Shown piece after piece: positions 1 to 13,310 of a stretch of DNA of 64,000 bases. The notes below the pieces were generated by a model, which was given only the letters and a program-made list of their open reading frames with translations, had not been told where the DNA came from and did no database searches. The translations under genes were made by a program, and so were the position numbers. Source of the DNA: Moringa oleifera (Eukaryota > Streptophyta > Magnoliopsida > Brassicales > Moringaceae); assembly GCA_021397835.1 (NCBI GenBank), contig JAJFZO010000229.1, positions 1,364,001-1,428,000 of the forward strand. The letters are read 5' to 3'. Within the stretch, counting starts at the first letter, position 1. The number at the start of each line of letters is the position of its first letter.

Positions 1-416
1 CAAGAGATGATAACTCTTTATTTCACCTTCCTCCTTCGCCTTCTGTTGGTCCTTCTCTCTTCTTCTAGAAACACTAATTCCAACCAGATATGACCATCAA
101 CAGAAGCCCTTTTTTGTTTACTTCCTGCGAGAGAGTATAAATAGGCGAAACCCCACAATATCCAATTGGCGAACACAGAATCATTTCCCTGAGTAACCAT
201 GGGAATTCAGTAAATATGTTCTTTTAACTCTTACTTTCCAGTCAGAACTTCCCCTGAAGTTTGAACAGTGATAAACTGATTTAAGCAAAACTTTTATGCA
301 GGTGTTTAGGCAAGTTGAGTTTTGGATGAATTTGCAAAATGTTGCCACCTAGGATTGCCATTAAGAAAATCATTAGTGGAACAGTAAAAGAAGCCCTTCA
401 AGCATAAAAAGGATAC

Positions 417-3057
417 CACTACAGCTCTGACAATGTCACCAGCACGAAATGACGAATGCATATCCACTTTGTCGATCTCTGTTGCTCTTACATCTTGCTG
501 CCTACAAGATAAAAGTGGCTTTGAGTTGTCAAGCATGGTCCTTCCGTAATTTGGTCTAAATTAAGTGAGAAATCAAACATCTGAATTGCTAGAGGCAATT
601 ATGCAAGGTAGAGTTAATGTATAAATTGCATCTTTATACACTGATGCAGAGGAAACCAGTTCAAGAGGAGCTTTAATAGTTAAATTAAAATTATTGACAG
701 GAAATAATTAACATAGAACAGTTATGACAATTTCACAGGCACAAAATGCAGGAAGAAGATCATTAACCATGAATGCTTTTGAGAGTTGTAGGAAGCTGCC
801 TGCAACTTCAATAAGATGATGTTGGTACTGAAAGTAAAATAGAAATCACCAAATCAAACAGGTTTTCTTAAGCCACCGCAAACCCTAGCATAAACTATAT
901 GAGGTTTCTGTCTCTGAACTGAAATCTTTTCTTCATAATACATCATTTAATATAGAATAATGCACATTTCTTACATTATACATCCTGTAAGTGACCCAAA
1001 TTGAAGGCAGTATTTTTAATGCTTAAACCAACTATTTGAAGATCACATTTTCTTACACGAAAAAATTTGCTACTTCTACTATATTTCCCCTTGCAAACCT
1101 ACCTCAAGTCAGAGTGACATCCCAACAACTAAAACATTTGTTGATAATTTGCAGCTCCAAACTAGATCAGTTAAGAATGTAAGCAAATTGACAACACATG
1201 TTTTCCCCTCATAAAATAATCAACTGTAAGTTTGCTCAATATACAAATCATTTGCATCCCCGAAACTTCTACTTGTGAATGCAGCACGGCCCTCTACATT
1301 GATCTTGCATATGAGTGTTAAGACGTCAACTTCAATTACTAACTCAAAAAAGTGAAGTTTCCTTAAAATGATCCTGCCATCTCCATTAGAAAGGTTCCTA
1401 AAAGTTTCCTCTACTTTCAATTGAGAGCATTATGAAATATATCACATGCAGTTATACATATGAAGTGTTGCACAGCCAAGACAAATTGACAAGAGGAAAA
1501 ATCAAAAAGAGTTGTTCATAATTATTACAACCTGAATCCGACCCCATCTTCCCCTCTGGTCCTTTACCAAACTATTGGGTTCATGGCCTTCCCAACCCAA
1601 AGACAGTCTATGTGTAAAGGGTTTTAGATAGTCAGTTCAATAAATCTGCCCTCAAACCCCAAAGTGGTAATATGTTAAGTCAAATAGACAAAAATTTTAA
1701 CTAGAGGGCAATTCTTTTCATCAATGAAAGAAGTGGTAAACCATTGACATTAAGAATCATATAAGAGCCACCTATTTCGGTGCTTCCTAAGTGTTGCATA
1801 TCTAAATTCAGATAAATGTTGAGCACAAAAACTGCAAATAGTTCTAGAATGCATTTCTACTTCATTGCATGAAACAATGAGTCAATGTGTGCATGATAAA
1901 TTCCTTCCTATGCTGCACCCAGTAAAATAAAAGGAACATTACTTTTCAGGATAGTGCTTTGACTTAGTTTGGGCATAATTGGGAGGTTTTGAGCTCAGTG
2001 GCCATGTTTCTAGACATAAAAGAAAGATAACGACATTGACACCTGTTCTCATTTTTTGTTTGGTGTGCGGAAGGGAATAGGAGGGCTTTTGAAAGAATGA
2101 AAACACCTCTAGTTAAAGTTACAGATGGATTCACACTTTAAAGCTGTGGGTAATGGGGGATTCTTTGATAAAGAGGGTGTACTTTGTAGAGTTCATAGAT
2201 ATCCCATGTGTACATGGGTGGCACCTCCCTTGGTACCTTGTACATATATGTTATGCTGTTTCTGATAAGAATAAAAATAAAACGAACGTTACACACCTAA
2301 TTATGCCAGTGAATTTTTCTCGCACGGACTTGGGACCAACACACATTATATCAGCTGAAGCCATCTTTGCCATGACTTTTGTCACCTATCAAAATCATGA
2401 AAAGAAAGATTGCATTTAGCTAAAAAGAGAAGACGACCAATGACCAACCTAGTAGACTTCAAGTGTGAAAGAGAAAAAAAGGAAATGCTGCAACATATGA
2501 AACAGAATTTTCAAGAAAAAGGATGGGAATATACACTTCGTACCCTGCCATGACATTTAGATCAATGAAGAAGCAAAGCAATAATTAAAAAGATCGACAA
2601 GAATGTCAATACCATCACCAAAAATGAAAAAGGCAACGTTCCAATACAATAAGCAAACTCCATTCTTTAATTATCACAAGGATAATAACTAATGGTCATT
2701 AATTTGAAAAGCCTGCAGTGAGGATGCCAAAAATCAAATGGGAGTGCACCCCCATCTAAAAGAGGTAAGAGTGCCATAGCGTCATTTATAACAGAAGGAC
2801 ACAAAAAACCTAAACACTTATAATTTTTTTACACCATTATCGTTCCAGTTAATGTCCAGTGAATTGTGATCCATATGCCTTTGAGATTAGAATATGAATA
2901 ACCAAGAATGAACAAAATGAATTACTCACCCGGGCTATGACAACAGAATTAGGCTCTGGAACAGGACCATGGGCCTTGTGACCAGTTACTTCCACAGTTG
3001 GTCTCTGCAGATGATTCAACTCAGTACCGTCAAAACAATTTAAAAACAACATAAAGA

Positions 3058-3089
<32 letters not shown>

Positions 3090-4687
3090 GAAACTTCTAA
3101 GTAACTTGGAGAGTCTATTAGGAAAAAGAAAGGTGCCTTCATAAGTTCAAACTGTCAAAGCAATACCAGGGTGGCATGGCATTTAGAATCAGCTGGTCAA
3201 GCTGCTACTTCAAAGAACTTCTAAAGGGTTTCTAGAGAAATCTGACATAATGATTAAAGGACTTGTTTTCTTAAGCAATTTTCTAAAGAAACAAGGGCAG
3301 TTCACAGCATCAAAATCTAAAATAATATAAGCCTACTTTACTTGGTTGTCCCAAACAAGGAGGAAAAAGGAAGAAGTTCAAAAACTCTCAATGTACATTT
3401 GTGCAATTAATTTATCGACAATCCAATGCTTAGCTAAGATATATAGCTCTATGAAGCAGTTGACGGTGGAACCATCACCCATCTGAGTACAAGAAAAACT
3501 CAAACCAATAGAAAAACAATTCCAACTGTTTATTTCTAGGTCATGCTCAAAACCATAGTTCATATTTCAATTTATATTTAAGAAAGATGTCCAATTGGTA
3601 TTTCTTTTCTTTTTTGTATGTCAAACTTAATTTCATATATCTTCAGCATTTGTCCCAGTTCACCTAAGTTTTCCAGGAGATCAACTAAAAATAATAAAAG
3701 AAATAGGCCAAACCATTCAGTCCTTCCATGCTCTTTTCGTATTTCTACACATTTTAAGCAAACAAACAGCTAAACCCAAAAAGGTAAAATTGACAATACA
3801 CAGAGAAACAGGAATAGGAGAGGGTATACTTCAAGTCTACGAAGTTGCTAAAGCAAAGGCAGAGCCAAATTTTAATTTATCAATTTTCAGAAGATTCAAG
3901 CTTTTAAAGTATATTTCCTTTTCCGAGGTCATCTTTCTCATTAATAACAATCAAGCCAAAAATCCAGGATGTAGGACTACGAAGACCCCAAAATGAGAAT
4001 AGAGAACACCATACAGCTAGCAAAACTTAAATATCAGTACTTCAGAAGAATGTTCTCATCATACGCCCAAGTGAAACAAAACATCTGTTCAAGTTCCAAG
4101 CAATTGCCTAAAACCTTAGAACAAACAATAGGGTAATGTACCATTAGAGAGTAGAAGCTGCCCCATTAACCCATTAATCCAATACATATATACAAATAAA
4201 TGTGAGAAACGATGTTAGGCCTTCTGCTATTTTTCTGTTTCCCATTTCCGCTACAATTTTCTCAGCAACCAAACAGCTAAACCAAAACAGAAGAGCAAAT
4301 TAATTATAAGGAAAGAAATAATAAGATGAACAGTGATTGTGAACCCAACTAACAAAAACTATGTTTTGGTCAGATAAGCATCTATAATTGCATATACGTA
4401 CACTAAATACATAGAGTTCAAAAGTTTAGACTTTCTTTTACGACCAACCAAACAGCTAAGTCAAAACCCTAGTGCTAATGAACAAAAGGGAATGAGATAG
4501 AGAGAGGAAGAGAGAGGACCTGGTCTGGGGAATCGGGGGAAGGGGATGAAATGCGGCGGATACCAGTGAGGGAAGCATAGACAGTGTTATTGTGGGTCGC
4601 CACGTACGTCCCCTTCCCTGCTTTCAGCCCCGTTGCTTTGCCCAACACCTCACCTGGTGTCACCACCTCTGTTTCCATTTCCTGCAT
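417..4687 (-). CDS. CSL4: Exosome complex component CSL4 (EXOSC1-like), 5' part; gene runs off the left edge
   Basis: CSL4 is a cap subunit of the RNA exosome, which degrades and processes RNA 3'-to-5' in nucleus and cytoplasm. Four exons are visible: 4520-4687, 2930-3004, 2297-2385 and 417-501, with GT-AG junctions and matching phases (0, 0, 2, 0). They encode about 142 residues. Exon 1 has the N-terminal segment with VVTPGEVLG and NNTVYASL; exon 2 has RPTVEVTGHKAHGP; exon 3 has VTKVMAKMASADIMCVG and KFTGII; exon 4 has QQDVRATEIDKVDMH and GDIVRAVV. Exons 3-4 form the first part of the S1 (OB-fold) RNA-binding domain. The start at 4685-4687 was chosen because it opens the conserved N-terminus; the second Met, three codons on, is also possible. 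The rest of S1 and the C-terminal zinc-ribbon-like part are not in 1-416, so they lie left of the window. Introns are 116, 1795, 607 and more than 416 nt, unusually long for a small gene. The family assignment is from remembered similarity. Confidence 0.93.
1960..2290 (+). mobile_element. 5'-truncated, decayed L1-type LINE tail inside CSL4 intron 3
   Basis: On the plus strand, opposite to CSL4, positions about 2067-2139 translate to CAEGNRRAFERMK and onwards. This resembles the C-terminal end of plant L1 ORF2 (typically a W-E-R-N-R-R-A-F-E stretch), with frameshifts and stops. It is followed by a 3' UTR-like GGGTGGCACC...TTGGTACCTT block (about 2216-2240) and an A-rich end near 2270-2285. The same 3' block occurs at 32682-32710 in a GCN1 intron. 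The tail runs up to the CSL4 exon 3 donor region at 2296. The 5' boundary is approximate and I did not find convincing target duplications. Confidence 0.6.
3055..3088. repeat. (GA)n microsatellite in CSL4 intron 1
   Basis: A run of AG dinucleotides (about 15 units, lightly interrupted at its left end) lies about 50 bp upstream of CSL4 exon 2 in the sense of the gene. Read on the gene strand it is a CT tract leading towards the acceptor, so it may overlap the polypyrimidine region, though the immediate acceptor is at 3005-3006. Confidence 0.85.
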
Positions 4688-7600
4688 TCTCTTCTCTCAC
4701 TCTTTCCCTTCAGACTAGAACTGGGCAGCAAGCTCTCGCAACTCAATTTCCTGGCTTCCCCCCTGGTTTTCCAAATTTACTATTGCAAATAGCTTTTATG
4801 TTGCATAGATTACTTGTTGGTCCGTCTCTTTTTCATTTAAGATTACTTGTCCTTGACACTTTCAATCTTCAGCAATTAAAGAACTTTACAAACATATTCG
4901 CCAACGAAATTTTTTGTTGGTAAGAATTGTCCAAACAATACATTTAAATTCTATTAAGTATATATCCATCTATTGTGATAAAAAGCTTGCAAAAATAATT
5001 AGTAGTAGAAATATTTAGGGACAAAAGATACAGCATGCTGCAACTTTATTTTTTGTCAACATAGCAGCATTTTAAAACTTTTCTTCTACAAACATGATCA
5101 CTCTTTATCAATGCATCTTTGTTGATGGTGATTATTTCATTAAGAAATTTTTTCGATGAAAATATTCACTGGTATCGGGTAGATAACTTTAAGGATATAA
5201 TTGTTAATTAGAATTGTGTGGAATGCAGAAATGAATGTCATGTTTTTTTATTTATTTATGTTATAAAATTAAAATAAATTTATGTAAATTACACATAAAT
5301 TTGAGAATGAAAATAAAAATAAAAAACTCAACTCAACTAGGCTAATATTTCATTTTTGAATATTAAATAAAATAATTATTTTTTATTTTTAAATTTATAA
5401 ATAAAATATAAAACTTAAAAATGTCCTTTAATTTATAGTAATGATTTAAAGAGTTTCTTTTTTTTAATAGATGATTATATAGGAGAATTTTTTTTATAAC
5501 TTTTATAAAATGAGTTAGTGCAAAATGTTCTTTTTTACTAACTTTTTTTAAATCATTTTTTAAGTTTTCAGGCAAAAAAAGAAGTTTAAAGGATAACTTT
5601 ATTTACAAAAATGTTATTTTTAAAAAATTTAATTTTTTTTAAAAAAACTATTTTCTTTCTAAGAACCAGTTAAATTTTGACTTTTTTAATCCATCTTGTT
5701 TATATAATAAATATTTTTTTAAAATTCGTTGAAATCATCGTTGATTCTTGATAAACAATTCTCAAAAAATTTTAAAATTTATGATTATTGATTTTTTTCG
5801 ACTATTTAGTACATAGATAAAGAATGCGAAGATGAGTTTTGTGTTTAACAGATGCAAGTTTTTGGTAGATCTTGTAAGGTGTGAGATGGTAGATGTAGCA
5901 TCCCTTCTTGTTGAGGTTCTACATATAGGTATGTTCTTATTAATGTTTATATATGAGTGTTATATAGGTAACGCTCCATGCATTCGTGTAATCTTGTACG
6001 TGAACGTAATTTTATTAGGTTTTGTGTTTTCTTATAAAGTTTATTACATAGACTTTGTATAATCTTAATACTATAAGCTCCATGTAACCTTCAAATACTA
6101 GATTTTTTGTAAGTTTCGTGTAACTTTATCTATAAGCTATATGTAACCTTATATGCTTCTTTGAAACATTTGCAGTAAGCATGGATTATGTACCGACTTT
6201 ATACCTAATTTTTTACTTTCATCGTTCGACGTATGTATGCAAGGTGCTTTGATCTTTATCGAAAGTATGTTTTTGCTTGAATTTGAGATAACACAGGGTT
6301 GATACTAAAGTCATATTCTTCTGCATTCATATTCTTCTGCATACGAGTTACTAAGACGTGAAAATGATATATCAAACATTCAAAATTCATAAAATTTATA
6401 ATGAATTATAGATATACGAAACAACATGCCAAACAAATAAAAATTATATTCAAAATTTATAAATTTATAAAAAACCTTGGATATAAGTACTCACATTTGA
6501 ATGTGTCTTCATAAGACAAACTTGTATTTACATGTAAACAATCAATTTTACATAGAGATACAATTTTACACAAAAACATAAAACTTTACACTAACACACA
6601 CCACTTTAAACACATTTGAAATTATGGCTCGAAATTATGGCTCGAGACCATGTGTCGACCCATATCAAGTTTGTATGTCGACTCATATCTGAAAAATGTT
6701 AATTTATACAAACTAATAACTTTATAAAAAATCACATTATACATAACTATATTTTTACAATGTTGACTCATATCGAACCCATGTATTAACCAATATCTAG
6801 TAGTAGCATATTTACATGAACTAATAACATTATAAGGAATAATATCTTCACACTAAATCATATTATACCAAAATGTGTTTTTGCACTTATGTTTTTACAC
6901 AGATTGAGAAATTTCACAAAGAAGAGGGAAGAGAGAACATAAAAGTATTATTTCATTCAACTCATTCTCACACGAATCTTAGAGAAAGAACACGTGTAAT
7001 CTGAACCTGCAAAAAGAAAAAAAAAAAAAAGGGCTACTTCAAAGATTAAAAAAGAAGAAAGAAAAAGAAAATAAGGAAAAAAAAAAGAAAATAGAAAAGA
7101 GAAAAGTAGGAGGGCTTCTTCAAAGATTAAGAAATTTCATTAAAAAAAAAAAAGAGAGAAGAAAGGAAGAGTGAAAAAAATACATATTTGGAGAAAGAGA
7201 AGATAGGTTCCATGACTTTTTATATGGCAACAGCATTTTCGATATTTCTTAAGATATTTAGAGACAAAGTGGGTTATAAAAATAGGTTACTAAAAACCAA
7301 CATTCTAGCAAAAAGAAAAAACTTGAAGGCCACTTTTGATAAAATTCTCATTATTATATATTCTTAATTATGATTATATTGATGGGTTATATAAATTCAT
7401 TACTTTTCTAAATGAAAATTATTATTTATTAGGATAAAAAACTTATTTTAATTTTTTTTACAAAGTATAGTTTTAAGTAATATTTATCACGTTATCCAAC
7501 AATTATAAAAGTTATTAGAATAGACAATATCTAAATTATTTAAAAACATTTCTTTCAATGGTGGCATCAATTTGAGAAGCTTTTTATAGTTCGATTTTGA

Positions 7601-8634
7601 ACCAATTATCAAAAACTTGAGTTTTAAGTTCAAGTTTATTTGAAAAAGATGCATGACATGTGTAAGTGTGATCATTTATCTATTTAAGCAATTTAAGCAT
7701 TATAACTGAAAAAAAGTCTAATCCTACTTAGGATCAAGCTTATCTTTTCTTCACTTGAATTCAATATCTTACTTTGTTTAATTCTTCACTTATCATTTGA
7801 CTTTTTAACACCTTGAATGCTTCACGCTTAAATTATCATATTAATTTAAGTGTAAATGATTGGTTATTATCAATACTTAAGCTGACTATTTTTTAATGGC
7901 ATCATTGGGCTAACCGTCATTGCATAAGAAAAAACCTAGATCAATAGATCCATTAGTAAAAAGTATGAATAAATTCATTAATGTTATGAAAAAAGCTATT
8001 GACCAAATAAATGAGACCTTAGATAAATTTTACCGAATATTGACAAAAAGTAAGGCCAATTAAAATAGATTGATGACGACTTATTAAAAGGGGACTTGAT
8101 ATCTTAAATCACATAGGTGTTATACAAAAGTTGAAGAAAATGAAAATTGCAAAGACTTTCAAGGCACAGAATACAAGTTGTATTTTCTTAGAGTAATACT
8201 TAGTGATCAATTTAATGATTGATGAACTATAATAACACAATATTAACTTTTATACTATATTTGTTAAGAAAATATTTCATCCAGTTAATTTTCATTAATT
8301 AAGTGTTTTTGTATAAATGTAATGATATATAGTTGATGCTTTTTTATGACTATTCGTGTTAAGCTTGAATGAAATAGATATATATATTTTAAAATATATA
8401 TATATAATAAAGTGTATGATATTTATTATGAAGTCAATAAAAACTTTTGTTAAGCATATTGTTATTAGTGATTAAATATTTGTAATTAATTGTTTTATTA
8501 TTTATATTTATAATTATAATTAATATGTTTTTTGCTTACTGTATATTGGATGTAAGCACAAGGATTTTCAAACGACCAAATAGTCTTCTTTCAAATTGGA
8601 TGTGAATTTCTCCCTTAACACTACTATATGACTA

Positions 8635-8636
<2 letters not shown>

Positions 8637-8668
<32 letters not shown>
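8637..8668. repeat. (TA)n microsatellite
   Basis: An uninterrupted run of about 16 TA dinucleotides in the AT-rich intergenic region between CSL4 and the cupin gene. Confidence 0.9.
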
Positions 8669-8670
<2 letters not shown>

Positions 8671-10256
8671 CAATTAATATGTTTTTTATTTATTATTTTA
8701 ATTCATATATATATACATGCAATTAAGACCTAAGATGGACATTATTAACTTCAATTCTACCCTGACATATAATTTTATCTAAATTTATTCAAAAACTTTT
8801 AGGATTGTGTTATATTTAATGTTCATAAATTTTAAAAAATCAATTAAATATTATTTTATTTATTTATTTATTATTTCAAAATATTATAAACATAAATTAA
8901 TTTTAATTTTAATTTTAATTATTTTTGGTGTTATATCAAATAGATCACAATATTAAATATAGTCTCAATCCAATTTAATTCAAATCTCTCTGATCCAATC
9001 TTATTGAATAATTCAATCATATTCCACATATCAAGTAGAAAATTTGCATATTGTGATTGGCTCTAAGTTTTTGAAGTGGCAAAATAATGGATTCTCGCCA
9101 AATCTTCCTCTTTATTAATGGCCAAGCCTTTTTGGGTAAAAGTCTAATTTTCACATATATAAAAAAAATATTTAAACTTTTTGAAACATTGAAAAAAATA
9201 TATCTTTTATATTATATTATCAAAATTTTATTAAAAATAGTTTGTGAGTTAGAAATTTTTTAAATATGATGAACGAACCTGAATGTGTAATTTATATGCA
9301 TCATTTTTAAAAATTTTACTAACAAACAAATTAAAATTAAAGGTTAATAAAATTATCATCATTTTAGTGACTGTTTTCACAACTATTGAAATCAAAACTT
9401 AATTTAAAATAAATTAAAAGATTCAATATACAATTAATCGATACATTAGGGAATTTAAAAGATGATTTAATTTAGATTTTTTTAATATTTATCTTAAACT
9501 AAATATCTATTTTTATATAAAATTAAAAAATATGTGAAATCAAACATAATAAATTTATTTATCAAGACTTTTAGTTTTTTATATATTTTTTAAAATTTCT
9601 AAAGACAAATATTAAATTTTTTTTTTGTGAACAAACCTCACAATTTAATATCTATTTATTAAAAAAATGAACAAATTATCAAGACAAAACTATTCCACCA
9701 TTATTTAAACCTGAAAAGTAAAATCAGCTTCAATGTTAACTCTATTTATATAGAAAATATGATTGAATTATTTTATAAAATTAAATTAAATTGAAATAAA
9801 TCCAAATTTACATAATGTAATACCTTTTTCATTGTTTTTAATCTCCCTATCTTTTTTTTCCTTTTTGTTTTATCTATGGTTCCTTTCTCATCTTTATCTT
9901 TTTATCTTTGTTTTTTATTTCACTTATGAGAAACTATAAATTTATTTTTAATAAATAAAATAAAATATAAAATTATATTAAATATAAAATTAAAACAAAA
10001 AAATTATCTTATGTACCAAATTGGACTTTAATGTTGTGATTAGAAACCACATTTAAGGCATGGCAACGAAGAGTCGAAAGGGTCAAGGAATAATAGTGAA
10101 ACCGCCACTTAACCAACACGTTATCCTCACTATATATGCAACATTAAAATATCTACCAACCACAGTAACACATCAATGCATTACCATCCAATTTGGGTAT
10201 CAATTGGGCACATTGCTTCACTATCATTGGTGAGCTCACCCATTTAGAAATATGAG

Positions 10257-10428
10257 TATTTCCCCTAATTTATGGGTGATTAATTGATATAAAATCATAA
10301 AAAGGTAGAAAAATAATATAATTTGTCATTTCTTTTGCTATTTCCCTTAATTTATGGGTGATTTATTGATTTAAAATCATAAAAAGTAGATGATATAATA
10401 TAATTTGTCATCTTTTTTGCTATCTTAT
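10257..10428. repeat. Two tandem copies of an ~87-bp intergenic unit
   Basis: Two consecutive copies both begin near ATTTCCC-TAATTTATGGGTG and end near AATTTGTCAT-TTTTGCT. Copy 1 is about 10257-10342 and copy 2 about 10343-10428. They differ by scattered substitutions and small indels, so the duplication is not recent. It lies about 600 bp beyond the 3' end of the cupin gene. Confidence 0.85.
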
Positions 10429-11046
10429 TCTCCGTATGCCATAATAAGGCTTTGCAGTCAAAAATGAACATCAAAAAGCACATTTGAGGACATTAGTCTT
10501 CTTATAGCATCACCTTAAATAAGACAAATAAGAAAAGAAAAAAAAGAAAGAAAGCATTGGATTCGAAAATGTCAAACTTTTGTTTTTTAGCGATTTAATT
10601 TTTAGGCAGATTTAAAATGTGTTTACAATTATACAAAAAAAATTAAAAATTATTTATTATTAACGAAATGACTTTAAATAATGTAAGATTTGAGAATTGA
10701 ATAATTTATTATTAATATAGTATATATTATTCATAATTTTTTGATGTTATTGAATAATATTTAAAAAAAATGGATTACCAAAATAAATTAAGCTAACAAG
10801 AAAAAATCTTAAAATATTTTTGATAAATTCACTATAATAAATAAATTTTTAGTAACGGTCAATAAATTATATGATTCTATAAAAATTATCATAATAAAAA
10901 TTTGTGGAACATTTTAACAATTAGTACTTCTAATATTCTAAACTTCAAACATCACAAATACCAAATATAGTAAATTAACCTTATAAAGATTTATGTTGAA
11001 GAAGAAAAAGTGATTAAACACAAAGATTGATTACAAATCTAAGTGA

Positions 11047-11692
11047 TCAGGAAGAATCAAATTTGTAGTGTTTGTCAATAGCAACGGAGACATCCCAAGT
11101 GCATCTAAGTCCCTTGGGGATGGTCACAAGATCTCCTGCGCCAAACTCCACAAATTCAGATGACCCTTTTGGGTATACCTTCACCTTCCCCTTAAGAAGA
11201 TAACATATCTCTTCTGCCTCAAATTTTAGGGTATACTTTCCTGGAGGACCTCCCCATCTAGTAAAAAAAGAAAAAAATGAGAAAATTGAATGAAATAACT
11301 TCAAGGAAACTAATAGAGATGATATTTTCTTACCGATGAAAAGATAATCAAGCAGAAAGTAGTAGAATCACAGTTTCTTTCTTTCTTTTTCATAGTACAA
11401 TGGATTCTTCCTTTTGTGAAGTGGCTCTTAAAGATCAAATTTCATGAATAATATGTATTTTTGTGAATTTAAATACAATTATTTGAGTCACTTATATCAA
11501 CAAAATCATTGAAGAACAAAAAATAATGAATGAAAATCATCATATATAGAAAAGTAAAAGTTTTGCATGAACTACTACTTACTTAGGCCATGATTTGATA
11601 CCCAATTCTGATAAACGCAAATCGGAGGGATTGCTTTCCACGACAATATTGAAACTTGAAGATGAATCATGAGGTGTTGATGTTGTAGCCAT
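11047..11692 (-). CDS. Small single-domain cupin (RmlC-like, Cupin_3/DUF861 type), 106 aa
   Basis: The gene has two exons, 11583-11692 and 11047-11257, with a GT-AG intron of 325 nt. Exon 1 ends in AA and exon 2 starts with A, restoring a Lys codon, so the protein reads ...KSWPKWGGPPGKYTL.... The exons total 321 nt, or 106 residues plus stop. The cupin core is exon 2: GPPGKYTLKF, EAEEICYLLKGKVKVYP (first cupin motif area, lacking the usual His-x-His metal ligands and carrying E/E/C in that strand) and FGAGDLVTIPKGLRCTW (second motif). Plants have a small family of such single-cupin proteins of about 100-140 residues, some plastid-targeted. The Ser/Thr-rich first 15 residues are short for a transit peptide. 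Function is not established; enzyme or ligand-binding roles are both possible. An AT-repeat TATA element lies about 70-85 nt upstream of the ATG. Confidence 0.88.
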
Positions 11693-11756
11693 GAAAGAAG
11701 GAAGATGAAGGAACCCTAGAAAGAGGAGGAGGAGAAAGGGAAGATGAAGAGTTGGT

Positions 11757-11776
11757 TTATATATATATATATATAA
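11757..11776 (-). promoter_or_regulatory. Candidate TATA box for the cupin gene within an (AT)n run
   Basis: On the gene strand the AT repeat ends in TATATATAAACC about 65-85 nt upstream of the cupin start codon (11692). This is a fitting distance for a TATA box with a short 5' leader. The AT repeat is itself a microsatellite, so its length may vary between individuals. Confidence 0.5.
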
Positions 11777-11899
11777 TGAGTAATTTGTGTAAGGAGACAA
11801 GAAAACAAGAATCTTTGCATGAAGAGGAAAAGATGTAGAGAGAGAGAGATAAAAATGAAGCAAAGAGCTAAAGGGAAGTTGGTGTGATCGTTACCATAT

Positions 11900-12720
11900 C
11901 ATTATCATATTATAATACAAGAGTAAACAAAACTTTTTTATAATTCCCAAATTACCTATATAAAGAAATTGCATATGCTTCGGCTACATATATGATTTCA
12001 TATGATATTTAGAAATTAGGGTTTTGGTTTATTTGATGTTTGACTATGAATATGTAGACATTGGTTAATGGTTTACCCACCTTAAGTTTAGCTAGCTACT
12101 GTTTTGGCTGCAAGCAAAGTTAGGGCAAATCATCTATAGTAATATGGTATCTTCAATTGGATTCATTATATTTTAAATTTAAATTTAACAGTGAATGTTA
12201 ATTTAACAAGTTAAGTTTTGTTGTTCTCGATCACAAATTATTATAAATGTTAAAAAAATTAAATTCAAAATACATTTAAATAGTAATTAAAATTTATATA
12301 TTAATAACTAAAATAACTTCCTAATCATATAAAATTGAGAAGCTTGAATGATATATTGTCTATTAGATTAACATTTTTACAATTATAAAGATGCTTTCAA
12401 CACAGTATTATGGGTATCATAATCTCTCTTATTTTTTTAAATTTTTTTTTGACACGTGAAGGAATGTGCTAAGTGGGAATCGGAACGAATCTCACGTGCT
12501 AGCATATGCTAAAGTGGGTATTTTTTCATTCTCTAAGTTGACAAATACCAAACTAGGAACAACGATACTTTTAAACATAAAGATACACACACATATATAT
12601 ATATATATATATAATTCTATTAGCATTTTAAATTATTTTCTATTATTTTTTATTATTTTATAATAATAAAATTTTTAATTAATTTTTGTGATTCATTTAG
12701 AGATGATGAATTTGAAAATA
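11900..12720. other. AT-rich spacer, nothing recognised
   Basis: Spacer upstream of the cupin gene. It contains an AC/AT microsatellite at about 12587-12613 and long T and A tracts. The only open frame is low-complexity sequence across the microsatellite. Confidence 0.6.
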
Positions 12721-12732
12721 ACCTTTCTGTTT

Positions 12733-12755
12733 TGGGCCTGATTATATGAGGCCCA
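12733..12755. promoter_or_regulatory. Inverted pair of site II elements (TGGGCC / GGCCCA)
   Basis: TGGGCC at 12733-12738 and GGCCCA at 12750-12755 form an inverted pair separated by 11 bp of AT-rich sequence. Site II motifs (TGGGCC/T) are known promoter elements of plant housekeeping and translation genes, often in pairs. No convincing gene follows on either side: the plus-strand ORF starting at 12838 (65 codons) has no family features. It could be a promoter left behind by a lost or rearranged gene. Confidence 0.45.
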
Positions 12756-13050
12756 AACCAACTTCTCTCTTATCAAAAGTTCCACCGAGCATTATTCACT
12801 TTAAATCAATACCAGAAGAACACTACATGTAATTTCCATGGCACCAGACCTCCCATGGAAGCAGAGGAAACTCAGGAGTAATCGCTTTCTTCTTGTATTT
12901 GAACCTGTTTCCTCAGTCTGCATATCACACAAATCTTCCCAAGATAATCTTCCCGCCCTTCAATTTGATCATTTTCACAGTGAAATCAACAGAATACTCT
13001 GCATAACGTGCATACATACAGGCCAGGTAGAGTAATTGCAGACATTCTTT

Positions 13051-13160
13051 CAGGATAATTTTGCTAATTCAGATAGGAAAGATTCTTCCAGGATAATTTT
13101 TACTAATTCAGATAGGAAAGACTCTTCCAGGATTATTTTTGCTAATCCAGATAATTTTTT
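13051..13160. repeat. Three tandem copies of a 38-39 bp unit
   Basis: Copies start at about 13051, 13089 and 13128. Each contains CAGGATAATTTTTGCTAATTC-like sequence, followed in the first two by AGATAGGAAAGA-TCTTC. The third diverges after GATA. The array lies just beyond the 3' end of the S-domain gene and accounts for repetitive open frames on both strands here. Confidence 0.9.
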
Positions 13161-13310
13161 ACGAACCCAGAACTCTCTTAAAAGATATGCTTTTGAAAAG
13201 CTTATTACAAATCTAGTTAGATACACCATCCCAGCAAAGGAAGGAAGACTATTATGGCACTGCTTCATACATTTGCTCAAAAGGTTTATAAAGTCGGTCT
13301 TCTTCTTGCA

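Larger units (their letters stand above)
4800..11046. other. AT-rich intergenic region, no gene recognised
   Basis: About 6.2 kb of very AT-rich sequence between CSL4 and the cupin gene. I see homopolymer and AT tracts, including an (AT)n run at about 8637-8668, purine-rich A/G tracts at 7012-7200, and short local duplications. No open frame has recognisable family features and no transposon coding sequence was identified. An approximately 87-bp tandem duplication at 10257-10428 is listed separately. Confidence 0.7.

Noticed and set aside
2153..2419. 88-codon plus-strand open frame
   Set aside because: It overlaps CSL4 exon 3 in antisense and the LINE tail; its C-terminal half is the complement of the S1-domain exon.
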